In this document: positions 32,736 to 40,174 of the stretch, piece after piece
Layout: every line of letters begins with the position of its first letter
Numbering within the stretch: position 1 is the first letter of the stretch
Source: Micromonospora noduli
Lineage (GTDB): Bacteria > Actinomycetota > Actinomycetes > Mycobacteriales > Micromonosporaceae
Length of the DNA: 64,000 bases
Assembly: GCF_003264365.1 (NCBI RefSeq)
Contig: NZ_PYAK01000023.1
Location: 37,570-101,569 of the forward strand
Reading direction: 5' to 3'
Made by a program: the position numbers and the translations under genes
The notes under the pieces: model-generated
Seen by the model: only the letters and a program-made list of their open reading frames with translations
What the model was told of the DNA's origin: nothing
The model's database searches: none

Positions 32736-32840
32736 GTCTCCACCAACGGTGCCGCCGTCTCCACCAACGGTGCCGCCATCTCAACCAACGGTGCCGCCAT
32801 CTCCACCAACGGTGCCGCCATCTCAACCAGCGGTGCCGCC
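32736..32840. repeat. Minisatellite: five tandem 21-bp units
   Basis: Five units begin at 32736, 32757, 32778, 32799 and 32820, each 21 bases, of the form (G/A)TCTC-(C/A)-ACCA-(A/G)-CGGTGCCGCC. Units differ at three or four positions. The last unit overlaps the 3' end and stop codon of the MFS gene (32823). Being divisible by three, copy-number change would keep frame in any overlapping reading. Confidence 0.9.
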
Positions 32841-34103
32841 GGCCGGGGCCGGGTGCAGTCCGGGCTGCCCGACGGCCGGCTCCGCTCCGGCACGGCGGAT
32901 CGGGGTGAAGAGGCCGCCGACCGCGACCAGCAGGCACCCGGCGCCGGCCGCGAGCGTGACCGCCGGAGCACCGTAGCGGCCGGCGGCCCAGGTCAGCACC
33001 ACAGCGCCGGCCGGACCGAGGGCGTAGTGCGTGCTCCAGAACGCCGACGTGACCCGGCCCAGCAGGTGATCGGGGGTGATCTCCTGGCGCAGGGACATCG
33101 AACAGATCCCGCCGACGCTGAGACAGCACAGGTACACCGCCGTCAGTGTGGTGACCGCCGGCACTGTGGTGGCGAGGCCGACCCCCGCCACGGCGAAACC
33201 GCAGATCGCGTGCGCGCCGATCCAGGTGGGGCCGAAGCCGCGACGGCGGCGCAGCGGCGCCACCAGCAGCGCGCCGGCGACAGTGCCCAGCGCCGCCAAG
33301 CCGAGCACCGTGCCGACAGTGCCCTCCGAGCCGCCGAGGTCGTGCGTGACGTGGTAGATCAGCACGTCGACGAAGCCGTAGGTGAGGAAGATGAAGACCG
33401 ACAACAGGACGGTCAGCGCGCGCAGCACGGGCTGTCGCCACAGGAACCGCGCCCCGGCCAGGAACTCAGCCAGCGGACGTTGCCGGGCCACCCCCTCGTC
33501 CACCCGGACGGGGCGCAGTCGGATCAGCCACAGGCCGGCCGCCGAGAGCGCGAAGCTCGCCGCGTTGACGGCGATGGCGGTGGCCGGGCCGAAGCGGGCC
33601 GCCACCACACCGGCGAGCAGCGGCCCGAGCACGGCCGCCGCCGCGTACGTCGCCTGCAACCGGCCGTTGGCCTCGGTGATCCGGTCGGAGTCGACGAGGT
33701 TGCGGACCGCGGTCACCGCAGCGACCTGGAACAGCATGCCGGCCGCCTCGCAGATCGGCAGCACGACGAAGAGCAGCCAGACCTGCGGGCCGGCGAGCCA
33801 CGCCAGTGGCACCAGGGCGTAGAGCACCAGCCGGGTCAGGTCCGCCACGATCATCAAGGTGCGGCGGTCGTACCGGTCGACCAGCACCCCACCGAAGATC
33901 CCGGCGACGACGGACGCCGCGCCCGCGACGGCGGTGAGCAGGCCCATCTGCGCCACCGACCCGGTCGCCTGGAGCACCAGCAGCGGCACCGCCAGGTAGG
34001 CGAACGAGTCGCCGGCCGCCGAGAGCGACTGGGCGACCCAGTACGTGCCGAAGGTCCGGTCCCGCCAGAGCGGAGCCCGACCAGCGGCGGCGGATCGGCT
34101 CAT
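32823..34103 (-). CDS. MFS transporter (multidrug/enterobactin-exporter-like)
   Basis: A 426-residue, twelve-segment transporter starting MSRSAAAGRAPLWRDRTFGT with YWVAQSLSAAGDSFAYLAVP in helix 1, GGVLVDRYDRRTLMIVADLT as the MFS loop 2-3 motif, and QPVLRALTVLLSVFIFLTYG opening the second half. It resembles EntS/macrolide-efflux-like drug exporters of actinobacteria. ATG 34103 has TACCCT seven bases upstream and no clear ribosome-binding site. The last residues (PAPAGGTAG) run into the 21-bp minisatellite, so the C-terminus may have been created or altered by repeat expansion. Exported substrate unknown. Confidence 0.85.
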   Translation of the reverse strand: MSRSAAAGRAPLWRDRTFGTYWVAQSLSAAGDSFAYLAVPLLVLQATGSVAQMGLLTAVAGAASVVAGIFGGVLVDRYDRRTLMIVADLTRLVLYALVPLAWLAGPQVWLLFVVLPICEAAGMLFQVAAVTAVRNLVDSDRITEANGRLQATYAAAAVLGPLLAGVVAARFGPATAIAVNAASFALSAAGLWLIRLRPVRVDEGVARQRPLAEFLAGARFLWRQPVLRALTVLLSVFIFLTYGFVDVLIYHVTHDLGGSEGTVGTVLGLAALGTVAGALLVAPLRRRRGFGPTWIGAHAICGFAVAGVGLATTVPAVTTLTAVYLCCLSVGGICSMSLRQEITPDHLLGRVTSAFWSTHYALGPAGAVVLTWAAGRYGAPAVTLAAGAGCLLVAVGGLFTPIRRAGAEPAVGQPGLHPAPAGGTAG

Positions 34104-34228
34104 CGCGCCAAGGGTAGTGAACGCGCCCCTCCGACGCTGGCCGTGGCGGGCGTCACATCGCTGCCATGTCACGAACCGACGAGCGGCACGCATCTCGTGG
34201 TCGTCAGTCCGATCAGAGAGGCGGAACA

Positions 34229-35431
34229 ATGAGCACAGCGCATCGACAGGTCCCGGCGGGCACACACCGCGTACTGATCCTCGGCGCGGGCTACGCGGGC
34301 ATGGCCGCGGCGACCCAACTGGCGGCCCGGACCAGGCGGGCCGACGTGCAGGTGACAGTGGTCAACGCGCAGGAGCGGTTCACCGAGCGTCTCCGGCTGC
34401 ACATGACGGCGACCGGTCAGCGGCTCGCCGACCTGGACATCAGCGAGCTGCTGGCGGGAACGGGTGCGCAGTTCGTGCGCGGCTGGGTGACGGCGGTGGA
34501 CGCCCACGCGAAGACCGTCCGCGTCGACGACAGCCGGGTGCTGCGCTACGACACCCTGGTCTACGCGTTGGGCAGCGTGACGGACACGGCGGCGGTCCCG
34601 GGCGTCGAGGAGCACGCGTACAGCCTGGACGGTCCGAGTGGCGCGACCACGCTGGCGGACCGGCTGGCACGGCTCGGCGCCGGCACTGTCGTCGTGGTCG
34701 GCAGCGGGTTGACCGGGATCGAGGCGGCCGCGGAGATCGCGGAACGGCACCCGGAGGTCGGTGTCACGCTGGTGGGCCAGCAGGACCCGGGAGCGAGCAT
34801 GAACCCGAAGGCCCGGGCGTACCTGCGGGGCGCGCTGACCCGCCTCGGCGTCCAGATGGTCACCGGAGCGGCGGTCACCAGGGTCCGGCCCGACGCTGTC
34901 GAACTGGCCGGTGCGGAGACCGTGGCGGCCGACATCGTCCTCTGGACGGGTGGTACCCGGGTGGCGCCGCTGGCCGCCGCCGCCGGGTTGACCGTCGACG
35001 AACGCGGTCGCGTCGTCACCGACTCCGCGTTGCGGTCGGTGTCGCACCCCGAGGTGTACGCGATCGGCGATGCGGCAGCGATCCGGCAGGGTTACGGGGT
35101 GCTGCACGGCACCTGCCAGAGCGGGATGCCGACCGGCGTGCACGCGGCGGTGTCGATCGCCCGCGCGCTGCGGGGCAGGCAACCCAGGCCGTTCCGGTTC
35201 GGTTATTACCACACGCCGGTGAGCCTGGGTCGGAACGACGCGGTCGTGCAGTTCACCCGCCCGGACGACAGCCCTCGCCGCGGGTGTCTGACCGGGCGGA
35301 TGGCGGTCTGGTACAAGGAGACCGTGAGCGCTTCGCCCTGGCCGACCTACCGTCGCATGTCGCGGTTGCCCTCCTCCGGTGCGTTCTGGCCGCGTGGTGG
35401 CCGTTTCACCCGCCTGCGGGACGCGCGGTGA
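34229..35431 (+). CDS. NAD(P)/FAD-dependent oxidoreductase, type II NADH dehydrogenase-like
   Basis: A 400-residue flavoprotein. HRVLILGAGYAGMAAATQLA gives the FAD-binding GxGxxG at about residues 17-22, VVVVGSGLTGIEAAAEIAER the NAD(P)H-binding GxGxxG at about 155-160, and HPEVYAIGDAAAIRQ the ATG/GD motif near 275. DTLVYALGSVTD is the usual link. There is no membrane anchor, unlike respiratory NDH-2, so a soluble quinone or disulfide-type reductase is likely. ATG 34229 has GAGG-GCGGAA upstream. Its stop overlaps the sigma-factor start (GTGA). ECF41 sigma factors are typically paired with such an oxidoreductase, epimerase or carboxymuconolactone decarboxylase. Confidence 0.85.
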   Translation: MSTAHRQVPAGTHRVLILGAGYAGMAAATQLAARTRRADVQVTVVNAQERFTERLRLHMTATGQRLADLDISELLAGTGAQFVRGWVTAVDAHAKTVRVDDSRVLRYDTLVYALGSVTDTAAVPGVEEHAYSLDGPSGATTLADRLARLGAGTVVVVGSGLTGIEAAAEIAERHPEVGVTLVGQQDPGASMNPKARAYLRGALTRLGVQMVTGAAVTRVRPDAVELAGAETVAADIVLWTGGTRVAPLAAAAGLTVDERGRVVTDSALRSVSHPEVYAIGDAAAIRQGYGVLHGTCQSGMPTGVHAAVSIARALRGRQPRPFRFGYYHTPVSLGRNDAVVQFTRPDDSPRRGCLTGRMAVWYKETVSASPWPTYRRMSRLPSSGAFWPRGGRFTRLRDAR

Positions 35432-36345
35432 CGCACCCGCCGGACGCTGACGAGCAGGTGTTCCACAGTCATCGCAACCTGCTGTTCTCGGTGGCCTATC
35501 GGATCCTCGGCAGCGCGGCCGATGCCGAGGACGCGGTGCAGGACGCCTGGATCAGCTGGTCCTCGGCGGACCGCTCCCAGGTCGCCGACCCGAAGGCGTA
35601 CCTCGCCCGCATCGTGTCGAACCTCGCGTTGCAGCGTCTGCGCTCGGCCCGGCACCACCGCGAGACCTATCCGGGGCCGTGGTTGCCCGAACCCGTCCTG
35701 ACCGAAGGGGACGCCGCCGACACCGTCACCGACGCCGAGTCGGTGTCGATGGCGATGCTGGTGGTGCTGGAGACGCTCAGCCCGCTCGAACGCGCCGTGT
35801 TCGTCCTGCGGGAGGTCTTCGACTTCAGCCACGCGGAGATCGCGGCGGCGGTGGAGCGCTCCGAGGCGGCGGTCCGCCAGATCGCCCACCGGGCTCGCGA
35901 GCACGTTCGGGGCCAGCGGCAACGTTTCACGGCGGACCGGTCGCAGCAGCGCGGGGTCACCGAGCGATTCCTCGCCGCCGCGACCGGTGGCGACATCAAC
36001 ACCCTGCTGGAGCTGCTGTCGCCGGACGTCACGTTGTGGACCGACGGTGGCGGTAAGGTCCGCCAGGCCCTGCGTCCCATCAGGGGCGCGGGAACGGTCG
36101 CCGCGTGGTTCGCGGCCATCGGCACCGTCACCTACCAGGGCGTCGCGCCGCACGACATGCGCGCCGCTCTGGTCGAGATCAACGGGGGCCCGGGTCTGGT
36201 GTTCAGCGGTGCGGGTCGGGTGGTCGCCACCGTCTCCTTCGACATCGACGCCGGCGGTCGCATCACCGCCATCCACAACGTCGCCAACCCCGACAAGCTT
36301 CGCGCCGTCGCCGACGGCACCACCCACCACCTCGCGACGCGGTGA
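35428..36345 (+). CDS. sigJ: ECF41-type sigma factor (SigJ-like) with C-terminal SnoaL domain
   Basis: A 305-residue sigma factor. Region 2 is FHSHRNLLFSVAYRILGSAA followed by DAEDAVQDAWISW at about residues 12-45, and region 4 is LSPLERAVFVLREVFDFSHA then EIAAAVERSEAAVRQIAHRA at about 120-160. The last 130 residues form a SnoaL-like domain (ERFLAAATGGDINTLLELLS, FDIDAGGRITAIHNVANPDK), the ECF41 hallmark that replaces an anti-sigma factor and tunes activity. NPDKL matches the conserved NPDKL box of that domain. GTG 35428 overlaps the stop of the upstream oxidoreductase gene, which is probably its main target as in other ECF41 loci. Confidence 0.9.
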   Translation: MTHPPDADEQVFHSHRNLLFSVAYRILGSAADAEDAVQDAWISWSSADRSQVADPKAYLARIVSNLALQRLRSARHHRETYPGPWLPEPVLTEGDAADTVTDAESVSMAMLVVLETLSPLERAVFVLREVFDFSHAEIAAAVERSEAAVRQIAHRAREHVRGQRQRFTADRSQQRGVTERFLAAATGGDINTLLELLSPDVTLWTDGGGKVRQALRPIRGAGTVAAWFAAIGTVTYQGVAPHDMRAALVEINGGPGLVFSGAGRVVATVSFDIDAGGRITAIHNVANPDKLRAVADGTTHHLATR

Positions 36346-36361
36346 GCCGGCCGGCTCACCG
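36340..36361. terminator. Perfect palindrome between convergent genes
   Basis: GGTGAGCCGGCCGGCTCACC (36341-36360) is a perfect 20-bp dyad, extended by C36340-G36361. It includes the stop codon of the sigma-factor gene and ends one base before the LysR gene's stop. It may terminate both transcripts, although a hairpin would need a small central loop. Confidence 0.5.
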
Positions 36362-37267
36362 TCAGCCGGTGCTGGTGAGGTCGGTGGTCGCCGCGAGTTC
36401 CGTGACCACGTCCAGGAAGCGGTGCAGCGCGGGCGCGGTGTTGCCCGCCAACCACACCATCTCGGTGTACGCGTAGGCGCCGGTCAGCGGAACGAACACC
36501 ACGCCGGTGCGGCGAAGACTCGCCGCCGAGCAGGCGAGCCGGGTGACGCCGAGCCCGGCGGCGACCAGGCCGAGGAGGCTCTGCACGCCGGCCTCCTCCT
36601 GAACGACGGTCGGTACGAAGCCCGCTTCCCGGAACTGGTCCTCGTAGGCGCGGTGCCAGGGTTCCCAGGAGCTGCGCGGGGTCATGACCCACGGTTCGTC
36701 CGCCAGGTCGGCGAGGGTCAACTCGTCGCGCCCGGCGAGCGGGTGGCCCTCGGGCAGCACCGCGCAGACCGGTTCGGTCGTCAGTCTCCTGGACTCCAGG
36801 CCGGGCACGAGCGGGGTCCGGGTGAAGGCGACGTCGAACCGCCCGTCGAGGACGCCCTGCACCAGCGTCGCGATGCTGGTGGACTCGGTGGCCAGGTGCA
36901 GGTCGGGGAGGTGCTGGCGGGCTGCCCGGACCACCGGGGGCAGCAGATGGTTGGCGACGGTGGTCAGGAAGGCGAGCCGGAGGGTGCCGACGTCACCCCG
37001 CAGGGCCCGTTCCACTACGGCGACGGCCTGCTCGGCGCGGTCGGTGACGGCGCGCGCCTCGGGCACGAACAGGGCACCGATGTCGGTGAGGGTGGTGCCG
37101 CGGCTGTCACGGTCGAACAGTTTCGCCCCGAGGGCGCGTTCCAGGGCGGTGATCTGCTGCGACAGCGACTGCTGGGCGATCATCAGGCGGGCGGCGGCAC
37201 GGGTGAAGCTCAGCTCCTCCGCGAGGACCAGGAAGTACCGCAGTTGTCGCAGCTCAGGCGTGGCCAC
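36362..37267 (-). CDS. LysR-family transcriptional regulator
   Basis: A 301-residue LysR regulator. VATPELRQLRYFLVLAEELS then FTRAAARLMIAQQSLSQQIT and LERALGAKLFDRDSRGTTLT is the N-terminal winged helix-turn-helix, residues 1-62. GTLRLAFLTTVANHLLPPVV and RFDVAFTRTPLVPGLES belong to the effector-binding domain. GTG 37267 is chosen because the fold begins there; TACAGT lies eight bases upstream and there is no Shine-Dalgarno sequence. It is divergent from the SDR gene at 37420, its likely target, with an elaborate dyad (37349-37382) in the shared control region. The inducer is unknown. Confidence 0.85.
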   Translation of the reverse strand: MATPELRQLRYFLVLAEELSFTRAAARLMIAQQSLSQQITALERALGAKLFDRDSRGTTLTDIGALFVPEARAVTDRAEQAVAVVERALRGDVGTLRLAFLTTVANHLLPPVVRAARQHLPDLHLATESTSIATLVQGVLDGRFDVAFTRTPLVPGLESRRLTTEPVCAVLPEGHPLAGRDELTLADLADEPWVMTPRSSWEPWHRAYEDQFREAGFVPTVVQEEAGVQSLLGLVAAGLGVTRLACSAASLRRTGVVFVPLTGAYAYTEMVWLAGNTAPALHRFLDVVTELAATTDLTSTG

Positions 37268-37348
37268 AGGAACAGACTGTAGCCACGCCAGGAAGAGCGT
37301 GTTGGCCGTCCGCACAGACCTCCGCGCACGATCGGTGTGAAGGGCGGC

Positions 37349-37382
37349 GCCGGCACACCGTACGCCGGTACGGCGAGCCGGC
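37349..37382. promoter_or_regulatory. Nested dyad in the lysR/SDR control region
   Basis: GCCGGC - aca - CCGTAC - gccg - GTACGG - cga - GCCGGC: two concentric inverted repeats, each arm perfect, centred on 37365/37366. It lies 38 bases upstream of the SDR start. It could be the LysR site or form a leader hairpin in the SDR message. Confidence 0.5.
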
Positions 37383-37419
37383 ACGGCCACGTGAGGACAC
37401 CCACCGAAGGAAGACGTTC

Positions 37420-38358
37420 ATGTCGGAAACACGCGTCAGCACGCCGTTCAACGCCCAATCCACCGCCGCCGACGTCGTGGCCGGTGTCGACCTGACCGGG
37501 CGTCGCGCGATCGTCACCGGTGCCTCGTCGGGCATCGGAGTGGAGACCGCCCGGGCGCTCGCCATGGCGGGCGCCGAGGTGACGCTTGCGGTACGGGACG
37601 TGCGGGCCGGAGAACGGACCGCGCGGGAGATCGGCGCCGGGACCGGGAACCGGCTGCTCCGGGTCGCGCCGTTGGACCTGTCCGACCAGCGGTCGGTCGC
37701 CGCGTTCGTGGCCGCCTGGGACGGGCCCCTGCACATCCTGGTCAACAACGCCGGAGTGTCGGCGACCCCCGAGATGCGCACGGCGGAGGGTTGGGAGTTG
37801 CAGTTGGCCACCAACCACCTCGGCCACTTCGCACTCGCCAACGGGCTGCACCGGGCGCTCGCCGAGGCCGGTGGGGCCCGCGTCGTTTCGCTGAGTTCCA
37901 TCGCCCACGTTTCGGCCCCGATGGTCTTCGAGGACGTCAACTTCCGGGCACGCCCCTATGACCGTCTGCTTGCCTACGGCGAGTCGAAGACCGCCACCGC
38001 GCTGTTCGCCGTCGAGGCGAACCGGCGTTGGGCCGGCGACGGCATCACTGTCAACGTGGCCAACCCGGGCGCGGTCGTCACCAACCTGGGACGGCACCTC
38101 ACCGAGGAGGACTACGCGCAGCTTCCGGCGTTCGACTTCAAGACCCCGCAGCAGGGGGCCGCGACCTCCGTGCTGCTCGCCGCGGGGCCGCAGCTGGAGG
38201 GCATCGGCGGCCGGTACTTCGAGGACTGCCAGCAGGCGGTGCGTCACGACCCGGCGGACCCGCTGCGCGGCGTCGCCGACCACGCGATCGACCCCACGGC
38301 GGCGGCGCGACTGTGGCAGCTGTCGCTGGACCTGTTCGCCGGCGCAGAGCGTGCCTGA
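37420..38358 (+). CDS. Short-chain dehydrogenase/reductase, 312 aa
   Basis: A complete SDR of the retinol-dehydrogenase/protochlorophyllide-reductase-like group. RRAIVTGASSGIGVETARAL is the cofactor TGxxxGxG at about residues 33-40, HILVNNAGVSATPEM the NNAG motif at about 110, VVSLSSIAHVSAP supplies the catalytic Ser, and YDRLLAYGESKTATALFAVE supplies Y-x-x-x-K (AYGESK) at about residues 187-191. It would reduce or oxidise a carbonyl/alcohol with NAD(P)H; substrate unknown. GAAGGAAG precedes the ATG at good spacing. The gene is divergent from LysR and followed by a 16-bp perfect hairpin. Confidence 0.9.
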   Translation: MSETRVSTPFNAQSTAADVVAGVDLTGRRAIVTGASSGIGVETARALAMAGAEVTLAVRDVRAGERTAREIGAGTGNRLLRVAPLDLSDQRSVAAFVAAWDGPLHILVNNAGVSATPEMRTAEGWELQLATNHLGHFALANGLHRALAEAGGARVVSLSSIAHVSAPMVFEDVNFRARPYDRLLAYGESKTATALFAVEANRRWAGDGITVNVANPGAVVTNLGRHLTEEDYAQLPAFDFKTPQQGAATSVLLAAGPQLEGIGGRYFEDCQQAVRHDPADPLRGVADHAIDPTAAARLWQLSLDLFAGAERA

Positions 38359-38363
38359 ACGCC

Positions 38364-38399
38364 CGGAAACGGCCGTGGGATCCCCCACGGCCGTTTCCG
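38364..38399. terminator. Strong bidirectional hairpin
   Basis: A perfect 16-bp stem, 38364-38379 with 38384-38399, and the four-base loop ATCC. It starts five bases after the SDR stop codon and also serves the convergent FMN-reductase gene ending at 38415. Confidence 0.85.
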
Positions 38400-38414
38400 A
38401 AAGGCGCGGAACGC

Positions 38415-38975
38415 TCAGCCCTTGCGCAGCGGAGCGAGCGCCGCGCTCCAGGCGACCACCTGGTCGAGCGTGGCGGTCAGCGAGTCCTGGTGGAACTGGT
38501 TGGGCTTGAAGACGCTGAAGTTCTCGAAGTCGGTGAAGAGCGACAGCGCGACCTGCGAGCGCACGTCGGCCATCTGGAGCTCACCGGAGATCAGACGCAG
38601 GTGCTCCACGGCGCGCGTCCCGCCGACCGAGCCGTAGCTGACGAAGCCGACGGCCTTGTTGTTCCACTCGGCGTAGAGGAAGTCGATCGCGTTCTTCAGA
38701 GCGCCCGAGGTCGAGTGGTTGTACTCGGGGGTGACGATGATGAACCCGTCGAACGACGCGATCGTCTCGGCCCACCGCTTGGTGTGCGGCTGGGTGTACT
38801 GGCCCATCGAGGGCGGGTACGCCTCGTCGAGGTGCGGCAGCTGGTAGTCGAGCAGGTCGATCAGCTCGTACTCCGCGTCGGAGCGCTGCTTGGCGATGTC
38901 GAGCACCCAGCGGGCGACGGCCTCGCCGTTACGCCCCGGGCGGGTGCTTCCGAGGATGATCCCGATCCTGGTCAT
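38415..38975 (-). CDS. NADPH-dependent FMN reductase (flavodoxin-like quinone reductase)
   Basis: A 186-residue flavoprotein. MTRIGIILGSTRPGRNGEAV contains the FMN-phosphate loop GSTRPGRNGE at residues 9-18. FDGFIIVTPEYNHSTSGALK holds the P-E-Y-N motif characteristic of NADPH:FMN/quinone/azo reductases of the YieF/ArsH type, and VGFVSYGSVGGTRAVEHLR the second flavin loop. These enzymes reduce quinones, chromate or azo compounds by two electrons. ATG 38975 has AAAGG eight bases upstream. It is divergent from a MarR regulator with two operator-like repeats between them, so induction by a redox-active compound is likely. Confidence 0.9.
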   Translation of the reverse strand: MTRIGIILGSTRPGRNGEAVARWVLDIAKQRSDAEYELIDLLDYQLPHLDEAYPPSMGQYTQPHTKRWAETIASFDGFIIVTPEYNHSTSGALKNAIDFLYAEWNNKAVGFVSYGSVGGTRAVEHLRLISGELQMADVRSQVALSLFTDFENFSVFKPNQFHQDSLTATLDQVVAWSAALAPLRKG

Positions 38976-39028
38976 GTGTGGCGCCTTTCAGAGGTCCTTG
39001 CCTGACGACGGGGAACGCTAACCGACGC

Positions 39029-39104
39029 TTGATCGGTCAAGCAAATATCTGGCCTATGGGCGTGGTCACACGGAGGGTGAGCATTTGCTCAGTCAAACAA
39101 GTAT
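39029..39104. promoter_or_regulatory. Paired MarR operators and marR core promoter region
   Basis: Two 20-base direct repeats, 39029-39048 and 39085-39104, share 16 of 20 positions (TTG-n-TC-n-GTCAA-n-CAA-n-TAT). Each has a TTG...CAA dyad; the first contains GCTTGA-TCGG-TCAAGC. The second overlaps the putative -10 TATGAT (39102-39107) of marR. One site faces each divergent gene. Confidence 0.7.
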
Positions 39105-39113
39105 GATAGGAGG

Positions 39114-39587
39114 ATGCCCAATCCCTCCGCAGCGAGTCCGCAGCCCCTCACTCCAGACGAGGAATCCCTGGTCCGCGCCCTGGGACAGGTGATGCACGTC
39201 CTGCCCCGCGCGATCGACGCGGACATGGTCGGTGACCGTCAGCTACCGCTCACCGAGTACACCGCGCTGATGAACCTCTCCGAGACACCGGACCGGCGGA
39301 TGCGCATGAACGAGCTCGCCGCGCTCTGCCACCTCTCCCTCAGCGGCATGACCCGCACGATCATCCGGCTGGAGACGCAGGGCCTGGTCCGACGGGAACG
39401 GTGCGAGGAGGACGCGCGCGGCTGGAACGCCGTCCTCACCGACGCGGGCTACGCCCGCCTGCAGGAATCCTGGCCCAGTCACCTGGCCGCCGTACGCCGC
39501 CGGTTCCTCCAGCACTTCGAGGGCTTCGACCTCGCCCAGCTGGCCCGCGCGTTCCAGCAGGCCGGCACGGCCGACCCGACCGACTGA
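39114..39587 (+). CDS. MarR-family transcriptional regulator
   Basis: A 157-residue regulator with winged-helix core: LPLTEYTALMNLSETPDRRM, MNELAALCHLSLSGMTRTII and RLETQGLVRRERCEEDARGW, where the D-x-R-G-x-x-x-x-L-T 'wing' (DARGWNAVLTDAG) is diagnostic. It should bind DNA as a dimer and release it on contact with phenolic or oxidising ligands. AGGAGG directly touches the ATG at 39114, too close to work as a ribosome-binding site, whereas TATGAT six bases upstream fits a leaderless message. It probably represses itself and the divergent FMN reductase gene. Confidence 0.9.
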   Translation: MPNPSAASPQPLTPDEESLVRALGQVMHVLPRAIDADMVGDRQLPLTEYTALMNLSETPDRRMRMNELAALCHLSLSGMTRTIIRLETQGLVRRERCEEDARGWNAVLTDAGYARLQESWPSHLAAVRRRFLQHFEGFDLAQLARAFQQAGTADPTD

Positions 39588-39625
39588 GCCGACGCCGGCC
39601 CGGTCGGTCGCCCTCCCATCCGGCC

Positions 39626-40126
39626 TCAGCCGAGCAGCCGGCCTTCGACCACCAGCGCCCACGCCAGCAACCCGAAGGCACCGGTCGACGCGACGGCGCG
39701 GACCACGTTGCCGCGTACCCAGGTGACCTCGAAGCGCGCTCGCAACGCCGCGAGGTCGGTGGCGTCGTCGACGTCGCCGGCGCGGGCCAGCACGTTGTTG
39801 AGCGGCACGTTGACCACGGCGGTGACGCCGAGCACCACCAGGTACAACACCAGCCCGGCGACGATCCACGGCAGCACCGCCCGACGCTCGGCCCCCAGGT
39901 GCAGCGCCGCCGCCACCAGCGTGAACAGCAGCGCGCCGCCGAAGCACACCGCGAACCAACCGTTGAGGATCGACTCGTTGATCCGCCGCATGGCGAGCAC
40001 CAACGTCCGGTCGTCGGTGCGGGCCAGACCCGGCATGACCGCGTACGCGAAGGCGGCGAACAGCCCGGCGGTCAGGCCGGTGGTCACTGTGGCGGCGAAC
40101 AGGCTCGCGGTACTCAGAACTCCCAT
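39626..40126 (-). CDS. DUF1772 (anthrone-oxygenase-like) membrane protein
   Basis: A 166-residue protein with four membrane segments: LFAATVTTGLTAGLFAAFAY at the start, ILNGWFAVCFGGALLFTLVAA, VLPWIVAGLVLYLVVLGVTA and VVRAVASTGAFGLLAWALVV at the end. AYAVMPGLARTDDRTLVLAM and VNVPLNNVLA with a following W match DUF1772, which includes fungal anthrone oxygenases but in bacteria is mostly uncharacterised. ATG 40126 is chosen from the start of helix 1. It follows the desD gene by 48 bases on the same strand and could be read through from the siderophore operon, but nothing links it functionally. Confidence 0.75.
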   Translation of the reverse strand: MGVLSTASLFAATVTTGLTAGLFAAFAYAVMPGLARTDDRTLVLAMRRINESILNGWFAVCFGGALLFTLVAAALHLGAERRAVLPWIVAGLVLYLVVLGVTAVVNVPLNNVLARAGDVDDATDLAALRARFEVTWVRGNVVRAVASTGAFGLLAWALVVEGRLLG

Positions 40127-40174
40127 CCGCCTATTGCACCCGTTGGCGTGCCCGCTGACCAAACGCGATAGCGG

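Noticed and set aside
32736..32840. Tandem repeats considered as a CRISPR array
   Set aside because: Units are directly contiguous with no spacers and there are no cas genes.
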